Shown here: piece after piece, positions 8,880-18,388 of the stretch | How the letters are laid out: the number at the start of each line of letters is the position of its first letter | How positions within the stretch are numbered: position 1 is the stretch's first letter | Origin: Microbacterium sp. 2FI | GTDB lineage: Bacteria > Actinomycetota > Actinomycetes > Actinomycetales > Microbacteriaceae | Assembly: GCF_005502885.1 (NCBI RefSeq) | Contig: NZ_SCMR01000013.1 | Location: forward strand, 47,028 to 111,027 | Reading direction: 5' to 3' | Length of the DNA stretch: 64,000 bases | The notes under the pieces: generated by a model | Told to the model about the DNA's origin: nothing | The model's database searches: none | The model's input: the letters and a program-made list of their open reading frames with translations, nothing else | Program-made: the position numbers and the translations under genes

Positions 8880-11800
8880 TCAGCTTCGCGGCCGCGCCCA
8901 GCGGAGCTGCGCGACCAGTCCGCGGCCGACATAGATCACGGCGCCCGACACGGCGAGGACGATCCCCCACAGCGTCGCGAGCACGGGCCATTGCCCACCC
9001 GTGGCCGGCAGCGCTCCGGGCAGTGGCGTCGGCGGCGTCTCCTCGCCGGGGTCCACCGGCGGCTCGGGATCAACGGGGTCCACCGGATCGACGGGGTCGA
9101 TCGGGGCCGCGAGTGCGATCTCGATCTCGTCGTAGTTGTCGGCGCTCTGGGAATCCTGAGCCGCCGAACCGACCAGCGCCCCGTTGCGAACGGACCGCAT
9201 CTCCGAGTCGGGGAGTACGGTGATGAGCACTCGGGCGGTCGCACCGACCTCCAGCCCCCCGATCTCGCATGTCACGATGTCGAGGCCCTCCGGGTTCGTC
9301 AGCCCGCAGGTTCCGCCGGTCGTGGACACGAAGGCGAACCCGGGTTCGAGGGTGTCGCTGACGACGACGCGAGGAGCAGACTGCGGACCGCGGTTGACGA
9401 CGTCGATCGCGAACACGAGCGGGCTTCCCGCCGTCGGCTCCGCCGTCACGACCGACTTCGAGACGGCGGTATCGGCGAGCACGAATGCGTCCACGACGAC
9501 GGATGCCGCATCGTTCGCCGGCTCCGGATCCGGCGTAGCCGACGAGACACGGACGGCGTTCTCGACCGGACCCGGCTCGAGTCCGGCAGGCAGCGCGAGG
9601 ACGATGGTCGCTGAGGCCGTCGCTCCGGGCGCGAGCGTCGGCGCGGTGCACGAGACGACACTGTCGGCGAAGGTGCACGCGAGTGAGTCGTGGCCGGTCG
9701 CGGACACGAAGCCGAGACCGGCGGGGATCGGGTCGACCGTGACGACGTCCGTCGCCACCGACGGGCCGGTATTGGTCACCGAGGCGGTGTAGGTCACGTT
9801 CGATCCGACCCGGTAGCCGTCGGCATCGGCGGTCTTCGCCGCGACCAGGTCGGCCGAGGCGACGATGGCGACCGAGGCCTCGCTGATGTTGTTGGAGAAG
9901 TCGAGATCGCCGCCGACGATCTGCGACGACGCCCCGGCGGTGTTGATCACCGTCGTGGGCGCCGTATCGGCCGCGATCCGACCCGAGACTCGGACGGTGC
10001 GGCTTTCGCCCGCGGCCAGTGTGCCGATGAGGCACTGCACGTAGGTCGTCCCCTGCTCGGTGGCGAGGTTGCAGGCCGGATCCGATTCCGCCGGCTCGAA
10101 GACCATCTCCGGCGGCAGGATGTCGGCGACATCGACGATCTCGGCATCGGACGGGCCCGCATTGGTGACGACGAGGCTGAACCCGGCGATCGCACCCGCC
10201 GCGACCTCGGCCGCGTCGGACACCTTCGTGATCGCGATGTCGGCGACGGCGACGACGCGCTGCGTCACGTCATCGGAGGCCTCCGCCGAGATCGGCGAGG
10301 TGACCGTCGCGGTGTTCGTCAGCATGGTCCCGGTCGACAGGCTCGGCGCGGCCACTCCCGACACCGTGATGAGCACCGGCGGCGGCTGGGGGATCCTTCC
10401 GGGACCGAGCACCGTCCCGAGTGAGCACGTCACCGTGCTCGGCAGTGTGATCTCGCACGTGCCCTGCGTGCTCGTTACCGCCGTGGGCAGGAGTCCGGGC
10501 GGCAGCGTATCGGTCACCACGACGTCCGGTGCATCCGCTGCGCCCTCGCGCGTGATGTCCACGATGTTCTCGACCGCGAGCTGGTACCCGAACGGCGTCC
10601 CCGGCACGATGTCGGGCTCGCCGTCCTCGTCGACGTCGCGACCCCCGACGACGGTCTTGTCGATCGTGAGCGTCGCGACCGGTTCGGTGACGGTGATGGG
10701 CGCCTGCGAGGTGTTGTCGGAAGCGTCGGGGTCGGGTGTCCCCGAGGTGACCGTCGCCGTGTTCACATACGCGCCCGCCGGCGCGTTCGACAGCGTCACC
10801 CCGTCGACCTGGATGCGCCAGCTCGCGTCCCCCGGCCCGAAGACGGGCAGGTCTCCGATCGGGCACTGCAGGTCGCCCCCGCTCCACGAGCAGGACGCGG
10901 TGATGTCGAGGGGCTCGGCATCGACGCGCACCACGACGACCCGGTTGACGAAGAAGTCGGTCATCGTCGAGGCGTCCACGACCACGACGTCTCGCGCGAT
11001 GCTCGGACCGTCGTTGCGGATGTCGAGTCCGTAGCCGGTGTTGGTTCCCGCGGGGGCGGAGGACGGCACCGTGAACGTGAAGTCCGGCAGGTCGAGCGAA
11101 TACGTGCTCTTGACGATGCCGAGGTCGGCGGAGGTCACGACGGGGTTGGTGACGGACGTGAAGTTGTTCGACGAGACCGGATCCACCCGGTCGGGGTCGA
11201 GGAGGGTGATCTGGACGCTGTTGGTCAGCTGCGTGCCCTCGGGGAGATCCGGGTCGAGCTGCACCCGCACCGGGAAGACCGCCGCCCACTGCGAAGGCAC
11301 GGTCGGCAGGTCGCACACCACCCGGTTCGGCTCCTCGAACCGGCACTCCGGCACGGAGTCCAGATACGTCACTCCGGGGGGCAGCGTGTCGACGACCTGG
11401 GCGGAGGCGGCATCCGAGGGTCCGAAATTGCCGACCGCCAGCCGGTAGGTGACGATCTCACCCGCGGCGAACGCCCTCGGCGGCGTCCCCGGCGCGGGCG
11501 GGAGGTCGGTCGTGTCCCACTTGAGGGCGATGAGGTCGGAGATCGCGCGCGCCGTCACGGTGGCGGTCGCGATGTTGTTCCCCGTTGCCGGGTCGGTCGT
11601 CGTGCTGCCGACGGTCGCGGTGTTCACAGCACCGGTCTGCAGGTCGAAGTCGGCCGGGATGTTCATGACGACCGACACGGTGGTCGACGCTCCCGGCGCC
11701 AGGTCACCGATCGCGCACGTGATCGTCGCCGCACCGTCGCACGTCACCCCCGGATCGCTCGTCACGCCCAGGAGGGTGAGCCCAGGCGGCGGCGGATCGG

Positions 11801-14522
11801 TGAGCACCACATCGCGGGCCGTCGATGGACCCGCATTCGTGACCACCATCGTGAACGTGACGTCGGCACCCGCGGCCGGCTGAACAGGGGCCGCGGTCTT
11901 CGTGATCGACACGTCGGCGAGGGCGCTGACCGTCGAGGTGGCCGTCGCGGCGTTGTCGGCAGGATCGGGGTCGGCCGTCGCCGACGTCGCCGTCGCCGTG
12001 TTCGTGAGCGCGCCCACTGCGGCGTCGGGGGCGACGTCGGCCACGATCGTCACCGTCGCCGACGTCGCCCCTCCCGACGCATCGGGGCCGGGCAGGTCCC
12101 CCAGGTCGCACGACACCGTCTGGCCGAGCGCGCACGTGCCTCGCGACGGCGTGACGCTGGTCGCGGTCAGCCCCGCGGGAAGCGCGTCGGCGAGGGTCAC
12201 GCCGCGCGATGTCGACGGCCCCCGGTTCGTCACGACCACGGTGTACGTGATCTGCCCGCCCGCGACCACGTCGGCGGCGGTCTTGGTCGTCTCGATGTCG
12301 GCCTGCGGCTCGTCGACGGTCACCATGACGGAGTCGGTGTTGTCGGACGAGTCCGCATCGGGCGTGCTCGCGCTCGCGGTGGCGACATCGACGAGCGACG
12401 CACCCGCTGCGGCATCGGGCGAGACGCGCGCCCCCACGGTCATCAGTGCCGTAGCGCCTGGCGAGAGTCGCGGGAGCTCACAGCGGACCGCCGAGCCGCT
12501 CACCGTGCACGTCGCTCCGGCGAGCGCGGCCGAGGTCAGCACGAGGGCGTCATCCTGGACGGTGTCCGAGATCACGACGCCGACGGCATCCGAGGGCCCG
12601 TCGTTCCTGACGTTCACCGTGAACGTCGTCGTCGACCCCGGGGCGATCACGGAATCGGCTGCGGTCTTCACGACCGAGAGGTCGGCATCGCGCACGACGG
12701 CCGCCGTAGCACCGGCGGCGTTGTTGCCCGGCTCGGGATCCGCCGTCGCCGCGGTCACCGAGGCGACGTTGACGATCGATGCGACGGTCGACCCCGGCGG
12801 GATCTCGACGACGACGTCGACGTCGACGACCGCGCCGTCGGCCACGGTTCCCAGCGCGCACGTGACGACGCCGGCGGAGTGCGCGCAGTTCCCCTGCGAT
12901 GTCGCCGCCGACACGAAGGTCACACCGGCCGGAAGCTGATCGGTCACGACGACGCCGGCCGAGGCGGTGGGTCCCGCGTTGGACACCGTCAGTGTCGAGG
13001 TCACCCGCGTGCCGGCGAGCCCGGTGCCCGGGCTCAGCGACTTCGCGATCGAGAGATCCGCAAGCGCGTCGACCGCGATCGTGGCGGGCGCGACGACGTA
13101 GGTGAGGTCGCGACCGAGTGTCGCGGCGCGATAGTCGAGCACGGCGGCGTTGATGAGGGTGGTTCCTGCCGCGCCCGCACCGACGAGGACCCGAATGCGG
13201 GCCTGCCACGTCGCGCCCACGCCGATCGTGCCGACCGCACAGCTCACATCGCGCCCCGAGCCCGTGCACGTGCCGGTTGTCGGCGTCGCCGAGAGGAACG
13301 TCGTGCCGGGCGGCAGCGTGTCGGAAAGCTCGACCTGGGTCGCGGGATCCTGGCCGGTGTTCGGGTAGGTCAGCGTGTATTCGAGCTCGTCGCCCGGAAG
13401 TGCCGGCGTGCGCCCCGCCAGATTCGCCACCGTCTTGGAGCTGGTCGAGAAGTCCGGCGCGAACAGGCGGATCGCCGTCGTCACGACCCCCGGGAAGTAC
13501 CGGTCGCCGGTGCTCTCGAGCGAGATGGTGGCGCTCGTCGCGCCGTTGGGGATGCCGGTGGCGGCGAGGTTCTTGATGTCGAACCCGAGCATGTTCACGT
13601 GCGCAGGGCTGCGCGCGCCGACACTCGTGCCGTTGTCGTCGTTGGTGCCGTTGAAGAAGTTGCTGCCGCGCGAGAGCGGCGTCGTCGACAGCAGCGTGCT
13701 GTTCAGCCGCGCCGAGTCGCCCGAGGTCGAGAAGTCCCCCTCGTACGCCACCATGCCCAGCTGCGACTCGACCGGACCGACGACCGGAGTGCGGAACCCG
13801 GAGAGGTTGACCTGCTGCGGCTCGTCCCTGCCGACGTCGGCGAAGCCGTCGAACACCGTCAGATTGCGCAACGGCAGGCCGGGAGCGCGGTACACCACCA
13901 CGAGCGACCAGCCGGCAAAGCGATCCTCACCCGTGCCGGCGACGACGTTCGCTCCCCAGTAGGTGCCTGGCCCGGCCGAGCGCACGAGCGCGGTGACATC
14001 GGAGAACTGCTGGTACGCCTGATCACCGCTGGTCGGCCCGAAGCCCGCCTGCGACGGGATCTGAGCGTACGACGCCGACCCCGGCACGCGAAGCTGCATC
14101 ACCGTGCGATCGCCTACCCCTGCGGTGCCGCCGACGCCGCGGCTGAGGCGCGCGCCCCAGTAGAGGCCTGCCCACAGCACCTCGCCTGACGGCGGAGCGC
14201 TCACCTGGGCGCTCGACGAGTTGAAGGTGGAGGTGTCTGCGTCGGTGTCGAGGTGGGTCATCGCGAAGCCGTTGTTGTTCAGCGATGTGGTGCCGGCGCG
14301 GGTGCTCGCGCATCGACTGTCGCTCGCCGGGCACGAGAGCAGGTTGTTGCCGAAGATCGAGACCGTTCCGTTGTCGTCGGCCGAGAAGCGCGCCGCGAAC
14401 GGCACGATCGGAACGGCGGTCGTCGGCGGCGCGACCACGAGCACCGAGGCGACGAGCAACAGGACGGCGAGCACCGCGACCACCGACCGCGATGCTCGTA
14501 TGCGACCCCCCGCATGCGCCAT
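8880..14522 (-). CDS. Giant LPxTG-anchored DUF11-repeat surface protein
   Basis: This 1880-residue protein should be exported and covalently attached to the cell wall by a sortase. The N terminus has basic residues and a hydrophobic core (VVAVLAVLLLVASVLVV), a signal peptide of about 36 residues. Residues up to about 360 form a unique domain containing FGNNLLSCPA and VLWAGLYWGARLS. Then come about eleven tandem DUF11 modules of 115-140 residues, each opening like DLSIAKS, DLSVVKT or DVSITKT and passing through a segment such as VVVTDQLPAGVTF. A Pro/Asp/Val linker leads to LPATG at 1838-1842, a hydrophobic helix and a basic tail. Binding partner and role (adhesion, cell-surface stalk) are unknown. 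No isopeptide residues were assigned. No sortase gene is in the window. Confidence 0.93.
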   Translation of the reverse strand: MAHAGGRIRASRSVVAVLAVLLLVASVLVVAPPTTAVPIVPFAARFSADDNGTVSIFGNNLLSCPASDSRCASTRAGTTSLNNNGFAMTHLDTDADTSTFNSSSAQVSAPPSGEVLWAGLYWGARLSRGVGGTAGVGDRTVMQLRVPGSASYAQIPSQAGFGPTSGDQAYQQFSDVTALVRSAGPGTYWGANVVAGTGEDRFAGWSLVVVYRAPGLPLRNLTVFDGFADVGRDEPQQVNLSGFRTPVVGPVESQLGMVAYEGDFSTSGDSARLNSTLLSTTPLSRGSNFFNGTNDDNGTSVGARSPAHVNMLGFDIKNLAATGIPNGATSATISLESTGDRYFPGVVTTAIRLFAPDFSTSSKTVANLAGRTPALPGDELEYTLTYPNTGQDPATQVELSDTLPPGTTFLSATPTTGTCTGSGRDVSCAVGTIGVGATWQARIRVLVGAGAAGTTLINAAVLDYRAATLGRDLTYVVAPATIAVDALADLSIAKSLSPGTGLAGTRVTSTLTVSNAGPTASAGVVVTDQLPAGVTFVSAATSQGNCAHSAGVVTCALGTVADGAVVDVDVVVEIPPGSTVASIVNVASVTAATADPEPGNNAAGATAAVVRDADLSVVKTAADSVIAPGSTTTFTVNVRNDGPSDAVGVVISDTVQDDALVLTSAALAGATCTVSGSAVRCELPRLSPGATALMTVGARVSPDAAAGASLVDVATASASTPDADSSDNTDSVMVTVDEPQADIETTKTAADVVAGGQITYTVVVTNRGPSTSRGVTLADALPAGLTATSVTPSRGTCALGQTVSCDLGDLPGPDASGGATSATVTIVADVAPDAAVGALTNTATATSATADPDPADNAATATSTVSALADVSITKTAAPVQPAAGADVTFTMVVTNAGPSTARDVVLTDPPPPGLTLLGVTSDPGVTCDGAATITCAIGDLAPGASTTVSVVMNIPADFDLQTGAVNTATVGSTTTDPATGNNIATATVTARAISDLIALKWDTTDLPPAPGTPPRAFAAGEIVTYRLAVGNFGPSDAASAQVVDTLPPGVTYLDSVPECRFEEPNRVVCDLPTVPSQWAAVFPVRVQLDPDLPEGTQLTNSVQITLLDPDRVDPVSSNNFTSVTNPVVTSADLGIVKSTYSLDLPDFTFTVPSSAPAGTNTGYGLDIRNDGPSIARDVVVVDASTMTDFFVNRVVVVRVDAEPLDITASCSWSGGDLQCPIGDLPVFGPGDASWRIQVDGVTLSNAPAGAYVNTATVTSGTPDPDASDNTSQAPITVTEPVATLTIDKTVVGGRDVDEDGEPDIVPGTPFGYQLAVENIVDITREGAADAPDVVVTDTLPPGLLPTAVTSTQGTCEITLPSTVTCSLGTVLGPGRIPQPPPVLITVSGVAAPSLSTGTMLTNTATVTSPISAEASDDVTQRVVAVADIAITKVSDAAEVAAGAIAGFSLVVTNAGPSDAEIVDVADILPPEMVFEPAESDPACNLATEQGTTYVQCLIGTLAAGESRTVRVSGRIAADTAPTTVINTAGASSQIVGGDLDFSNNISEASVAIVASADLVAAKTADADGYRVGSNVTYTASVTNTGPSVATDVVTVDPIPAGLGFVSATGHDSLACTFADSVVSCTAPTLAPGATASATIVLALPAGLEPGPVENAVRVSSATPDPEPANDAASVVVDAFVLADTAVSKSVVTAEPTAGSPLVFAIDVVNRGPQSAPRVVVSDTLEPGFAFVSTTGGTCGLTNPEGLDIVTCEIGGLEVGATARVLITVLPDSEMRSVRNGALVGSAAQDSQSADNYDEIEIALAAPIDPVDPVDPVDPEPPVDPGEETPPTPLPGALPATGGQWPVLATLWGIVLAVSGAVIYVGRGLVAQLRWARPRS

Positions 14523-14529
14523 CCCGGGC

Positions 14530-14535
14530 AGTGTA
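14530..14535 (-). promoter_or_regulatory. -10 box TACACT of the DUF11 protein gene
   Basis: Read on the minus strand, the box ends 7 bases before the ATG at 14522; no ribosome-binding site is seen. It suggests the surface protein is transcribed on its own despite the Nudix gene 63 bases upstream. Confidence 0.48.
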
Positions 14536-14585
14536 ACAGCGCACTTCGATCCGCCGCAGGTCTCAGCGGACGGCGCGCTTCGGGC

Positions 14586-15362
14586 TCACCCGGTGCGCGT
14601 GTAGATCCACGGAAGCACGCCGACTTCGAGGCGATGACGGGATCCGGATGCTGCCGCCACGGCATCCGTCGGCTCGTCGTACTCGGCGTCGTCCTGCCAG
14701 AGCAGCAGGGGTCCGCCGGGGCCGCGCCGGGCGACCGTCTCGAACTGCTCCACGTCGCCCAGGCGCAGCGCCGCGAGGAGCGCGGTGGCGTCAGGCTGGC
14801 CACGGAGCGCGTCGAGAGTCACCCACGTCGGCGGATACAGCGTGAGCTCGCCCCGGCCGTGGCGCTCGAGGGCCTCGGCAGGCCGGATCCACTCCGCGCG
14901 GATCGCCTCGTCGGGCGAGAGCGCGAGCCCCGCCACCGCCGGCGGATCGGGAAGGTGCACCGCGAAGAACCACGTGCGGATGCGCAGCGGCAGCCCCGGC
15001 GGCGGGTCCCAGCACGAGATCGTGACGAGGTCTTCGGCACCCACCACCAGGCCGGTCTCCTCATGCGTCTCGCGCACACCGGCACGACGGGCGGAGTCGA
15101 CCTCGGGCTCGCCGGCGTCGTCTCGATCGGCGTCATCGAGCTTGCCGCCCGGAAACACCCACGCCCCCGCGAACGACCCTCGGTCGGGGCGCTCGAGCAG
15201 CAGCACCTCGGGGCCGGTGGCGCCGTCGCGGACGATCACGACGGTCGCGGCGACCGGGATACCGGGGTCCGACGCATCTTCCGGCCGACGCGGGCGCGAG
15301 TCGCCGACGGCGTCTGCGAGCACCCGGAACGCCGACGTCACGCGGTCGTGGGGCTCCGGCAT
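14586..15362 (-). CDS. Nudix hydrolase (NUDT19-like, with insertion in the Nudix box)
   Basis: A 258-residue hydrolase of nucleoside diphosphates linked to another moiety. The fold starts at VAATVVIVRDG, and the motif is split: FPGGKLDDAD, then an insertion of about 13 residues, then AGVRETHEETGL carrying the metal-binding REx2EExG core. This spacing is seen in the NUDT19/RP2-like branch, whose members act on CoA-type or other large substrates. A C-terminal region ending in LPWIYTRTG is conserved in that branch. The substrate is not predictable. The ATG stands 6 bases after TAGGCT (15369-15374, minus strand). Confidence 0.85.
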   Translation of the reverse strand: MPEPHDRVTSAFRVLADAVGDSRPRRPEDASDPGIPVAATVVIVRDGATGPEVLLLERPDRGSFAGAWVFPGGKLDDADRDDAGEPEVDSARRAGVRETHEETGLVVGAEDLVTISCWDPPPGLPLRIRTWFFAVHLPDPPAVAGLALSPDEAIRAEWIRPAEALERHGRGELTLYPPTWVTLDALRGQPDATALLAALRLGDVEQFETVARRGPGGPLLLWQDDAEYDEPTDAVAAASGSRHRLEVGVLPWIYTRTG

Positions 15363-15368
15363 CCGCTC

Positions 15369-15374
15369 AGCCTA
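15369..15374 (-). promoter_or_regulatory. -10 box TAGGCT of the Nudix gene
   Basis: There are 6 bases to the ATG at 15362. The box sits two bases outside the 67-bp repeat copy A that starts at 15376. Confidence 0.5.
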
Positions 15375-15375
15375 G

Positions 15376-15442
15376 TCGCGCGGTCGAAACCGCCACCCGC
15401 GGTCGCCGACGCCTGGCGCGGTTACCGCTTTCGACAGCGCGA
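15376..15442 (+). repeat. 67-bp inverted-repeat element, copy A
   Basis: The left end TCGCGCGGTCGAAACC (15376-15391) matches the complement of the right end GCTTTCGACAGCGCGA (15427-15442). It has the same length and end sequences as the copies at 22916 and 24094. It lies between the stop of the MFS gene and the start of the Nudix gene. Confidence 0.75.
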
Positions 15443-15474
15443 ACGCGACGCCAGCCCACGAAGGCACGCCGTCG

Positions 15475-16692
15475 TCAGACGAGCGCACCCGCCCGCCGGC
15501 GCTCGGCCGCGAGGCTCGCCACGGCGATGCCGAGACCGCCGAGCGCGAGCAGCACGCCGACCCAGGCGGGTGCGACGAAGCCCCAGCCGGCGGCGATCAC
15601 GAGACCGCCGAGGAAGGCGCCGAGGGCGTTTCCGATGTTGAGGGCGGAGTGGTTGAGGGCCGCCGCGATCGACTGGTTGTCTTCTGCGACGTCCATGAGC
15701 CGTGTCTGGATCGTCGGGCTGAGGGCCGCCGAGACGAAGCCGGTGAGGAAGACGAAGAAGGCGAGAGCCCAGATCCAGTGCGAGGTCACCGCGAGCAGCG
15801 CCTGCACCACGGCGAGCGCGAGCAGCCCGCCGACGAGCGTGCGCTTGAGATCGACGTCGGCGAGATGGCCGCCGACGAGGTTGCCGATCGTCATGCCGAG
15901 GCCCATCAGCACGAGCACGATGGGGACCACCCATTCGGGCGACCCGGCGACCTCGGTCACCATCGGCGCGACGTAGCTGTACACGGCGAAGAAGCCGCCG
16001 AACCCGATGGCGCCGACCCCGAGCGCGAGCCACACCTGGCCGATGCGGAAGACCTTCAGCTCCGCGCGCAGCGTCCGCCCCGGGTCGCCCGGGTGCTCTG
16101 GCACGAAGAAGGCGATGAGGACCGTGGCGGCGCCGAAGATCGCCGCCACCACCATGAACGCCGCGCGCCAGCCCACCTGCTGGCCGAGGTAGGTGCCCAG
16201 CGGCACGCCGACCACGTTGGCGACCGTGAGACCGGTGAGGACGAACGCGACGCCCTTCGCCCGCTGTCCGGGGCCGAGCACGTCGGCGGCGACGAGCGCC
16301 CCGATGCCGAAGTATGCGCCGTGCGGGAGTCCGGCGAGGAAGCGGGATGCCGCGACCAGCTCGAACGTCGGGGCGAGGAAGGTCAGCGCGTTGAAGACGG
16401 TGAGGGCGAGAGCGAGCCCGATCATCACGCGATGCCGCGGGTACTTCGCGACGCTGCCGGCGATCGTCGGCGCTCCGACGACGACCCCGAGCGCGTACAG
16501 CGTGATGAGCCACCCGGTCTGGGCGATGGCGTCGGCCGAATCCGCCGCCCACAGGGTCGGCAGCAGATCTTCGGCGATGTTCGGCAGCAGGCCCATGACG
16601 ACGAATTCGGTCATGCCGATGCCGAAGCTGCCGACGGCGAGGGAGAGGAGCGCCCACGTCGCCGCCCCCCTCGTGAGGTTCGAGGAGGTCAC
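15475..16692 (-). CDS. MFS transporter, 12-TM DHA1 type
   Basis: A 405-residue membrane protein with twelve predicted helices. The start SLAVGSFGIGMTEFVVMGLLPNIA is typical of the AraJ/YdhP/SotB group of arabinose or drug exporters (motif TEFVVMGLLP). Helix 4-5 carries SRFLAGLPHGAYFGIGALVAADV and helix 5 has GVPLGTYLGQQVGWRAAF. The substrate is unknown. The start is GTG, 6 bases after TAGCAT (16699-16704, minus strand). It is a single-gene unit between the Nudix gene and a large inverted repeat. Confidence 0.9.
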   Translation of the reverse strand: MTSSNLTRGAATWALLSLAVGSFGIGMTEFVVMGLLPNIAEDLLPTLWAADSADAIAQTGWLITLYALGVVVGAPTIAGSVAKYPRHRVMIGLALALTVFNALTFLAPTFELVAASRFLAGLPHGAYFGIGALVAADVLGPGQRAKGVAFVLTGLTVANVVGVPLGTYLGQQVGWRAAFMVVAAIFGAATVLIAFFVPEHPGDPGRTLRAELKVFRIGQVWLALGVGAIGFGGFFAVYSYVAPMVTEVAGSPEWVVPIVLVLMGLGMTIGNLVGGHLADVDLKRTLVGGLLALAVVQALLAVTSHWIWALAFFVFLTGFVSAALSPTIQTRLMDVAEDNQSIAAALNHSALNIGNALGAFLGGLVIAAGWGFVAPAWVGVLLALGGLGIAVASLAAERRRAGALV

Positions 16693-16698
16693 CGGCTC

Positions 16699-16704
16699 AT
16701 GCTA
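16699..16704 (-). promoter_or_regulatory. -10 box TAGCAT of the DHA1 transporter gene
   Basis: The gap to the GTG at 16692 is 6 bases. Confidence 0.48.
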
Positions 16705-16714
16705 GTGGCCGCCG

Positions 16715-16748
16715 CGGCATCCTGTCGAATCGATTCGAGCGGATGCCG
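16715..16748. terminator. 34-bp near-perfect palindrome downstream of the thiamine-binding protein gene
   Basis: Outer arms CGGCATCC (16715-16722) and GGATGCCG (16741-16748) surround an exact 14-bp palindrome TCGAATCGATTCGA (16725-16738). It lies 12 bases past the stop of the minus-strand gene at 16760 and is a probable terminator. Confidence 0.6.
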
Positions 16749-16759
16749 TGATCGCCCGC

Positions 16760-17086
16760 TCAGTCGTCGTCGACCGAGCCCTCCGCGCGTTCGATCGCGG
16801 CCTCGAGGCGGTCGATCTTGCCGTCGAGCTCGCCCGAGAAGCCCGGACGGATGTCGGCTTTCAGCACGAGCGAGACCCGCGAGCCGAACGGCATGACTGC
16901 GTCGGTCGCCCGACGGACGACGTCCATCACCTCGTCCCACTCCCCCTCGATCTCGGTGAACATCGATGTCGTGCGGTGCGGCAGACCGCTGTCGCGGACG
17001 ACGCGCACAGCGGCTGCGACCGCGTCGTGGACCGAGCCGTCGGCACGGCCGGTTCCGGATGGGGCGACGGAGAAGGCGACGAGCAT
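16760..17086 (-). CDS. Thiamine-binding / MTH1187 family protein
   Basis: A 108-residue protein of the MTH1187/YkoF-like fold, a small ferredoxin-like module that binds thiamine or related ligands in homologues. It starts MLVAFSVAPSG and contains TTSMFTEIEGEWDEVMDVVRRATD and SLVLKADIRPG, the conserved core. The C terminus is an acidic coil (DGKIDRLEAAIERAEGSVDDD). The start has a good ribosome-binding site, GGAGG. It lies 39 bases behind the glycosyltransferase gene on the same strand and may be cotranscribed, but no functional link is evident. Confidence 0.85.
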   Translation of the reverse strand: MLVAFSVAPSGTGRADGSVHDAVAAAVRVVRDSGLPHRTTSMFTEIEGEWDEVMDVVRRATDAVMPFGSRVSLVLKADIRPGFSGELDGKIDRLEAAIERAEGSVDDD

Positions 17087-17125
17087 GGGGAACCTCCGGG
17101 TTCGGGATCGGGGATGGGAAGTGGT

Positions 17126-18343
17126 TCAGGGAGCGGATGCCGGCACCGCCGCGCCGCGGCGGCGGGTGCGCACGAGGACGAGGCGCACCAGTGTCCATCC
17201 GAACAGCAGGACGAGCAGCAGATTGCGCGCGACGAGGGCGAACACCCCGAACGGCTCCAGCACGAGGATGCCGTCGTACCAGAACGGGAAGATCCCCTGC
17301 GTGACGGCCAGGATGACGAGCGCGAGCACGGCCGGCAGCGCCCAAAGCCGCCGGTTGAGGACGAGACCGATGACGAGCGGCGGGATGAGCCAGGTCATGT
17401 ACTGCGGCGATCCGACCTTGTTGAGCACGATGAAGCCGAGCACGAGGGCGAGGGCGAGCGGCGGGAAGAGTCCGGCGAAGGTCGCACCGCGCCAGGCCTG
17501 GAGGGCGCCGATACCGGCGATCAGCAGCATCCCGATCATGAGAATGGGGGTCATCGCGGCGATCACCGGATCGACCCACGGGCCGGTCACCTGGAACGTG
17601 ATGAGGTCGGGGTCGTAGAACACCCACGCTCCCTCGACGCGAGCGAGGGCCATCAGCATGTAGAACGTGCTCACGGGCGCCTCGATCTGCAGGCCGCGCG
17701 TGGCCTGGTCGCCGATGAAGCCGAAAAGGTGCGCGGCCCCGCCCGCCGATACCACGAGCGCGATCGCGGCCGCCGATACCGCGGCCGCACCTCCCACGAT
17801 CGCGAGCCGGCGCCTGACCGCGATGACCGCTGCGGCGAGGAGAGCCGCCGGCCACACTTTGATCCAGGTCGCGACGGCGAGGAGCACCGCAGCGACCCAC
17901 GGCCGACCGACGAGCCATAGCGAACCAGCGATCGCCAGCGGCACCGTCACGGCGTCGAGGCGGAACATCCCGACGCCGCCGAGAGCGAGGATCGCCGCGA
18001 GCCAGAACCACGCCGCCGTCACGCGCCCGCGCGACCGGCCGCGACCGACCAGCAGGGCGAACGCGCACGCGTCGGCGACGGTCACGAGCAGCCCCCACGC
18101 GAGCGTGTAGTCCAGCGCCGGCGTCGCGAGCCCCGCGAGCAGGATCGGTATCTGCGCGAGGATCGGGTAGACCCAGTCCTCGGTGATGCCCGGCACGGCG
18201 TCACCGTTCTGCATCTGCCAGGCCCACCAGCGGTAGAGCTGATCGACATCCCACGACGCGGCATGGTCGCCGGCGAATCCGAGCGCGATCACGGCGGCGT
18301 GCACGAGCACGAACCCGACCCACAACGCCGCCCGCCTCGACAC
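17126..18343 (-). CDS. GT87-like polyprenyl-phosphate-dependent glycosyltransferase
   Basis: A 405-residue polytopic membrane protein with about ten helices. The first loop contains HAASWDVDQLYRWWAWQMQNGDAVPG, and a central segment reads FRLDAVTVPLAIAGSLWLVG and later ATWIKVWPAALLAA, as in DUF2029/GT87 proteins. These are integral-membrane mannosyl- or glucosyltransferases that use a polyprenyl-phosphate sugar to extend cell-envelope glycans. The acceptor is unknown. The GTG start is 6 bases after TAGGAT (18350-18355, minus strand). Confidence 0.75.
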   Translation of the reverse strand: MSRRAALWVGFVLVHAAVIALGFAGDHAASWDVDQLYRWWAWQMQNGDAVPGITEDWVYPILAQIPILLAGLATPALDYTLAWGLLVTVADACAFALLVGRGRSRGRVTAAWFWLAAILALGGVGMFRLDAVTVPLAIAGSLWLVGRPWVAAVLLAVATWIKVWPAALLAAAVIAVRRRLAIVGGAAAVSAAAIALVVSAGGAAHLFGFIGDQATRGLQIEAPVSTFYMLMALARVEGAWVFYDPDLITFQVTGPWVDPVIAAMTPILMIGMLLIAGIGALQAWRGATFAGLFPPLALALVLGFIVLNKVGSPQYMTWLIPPLVIGLVLNRRLWALPAVLALVILAVTQGIFPFWYDGILVLEPFGVFALVARNLLLVLLFGWTLVRLVLVRTRRRGAAVPASAP

Positions 18344-18349
18344 CCCACC

Positions 18350-18355
18350 ATCCTA
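18350..18355 (-). promoter_or_regulatory. -10 box TAGGAT of the GT87-like gene
   Basis: The gap to the GTG at 18343 is 6 bases. Confidence 0.48.
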
Positions 18356-18388
18356 GGGAGCCGTCACGCCGCGGCCCGACGACGGGTG

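Noticed and set aside
8936..14522. Tandem DNA repeat array in the DUF11 gene
   Set aside because: The repeats are visible at protein level only; the modules are too diverged to give direct DNA repeats of useful length.
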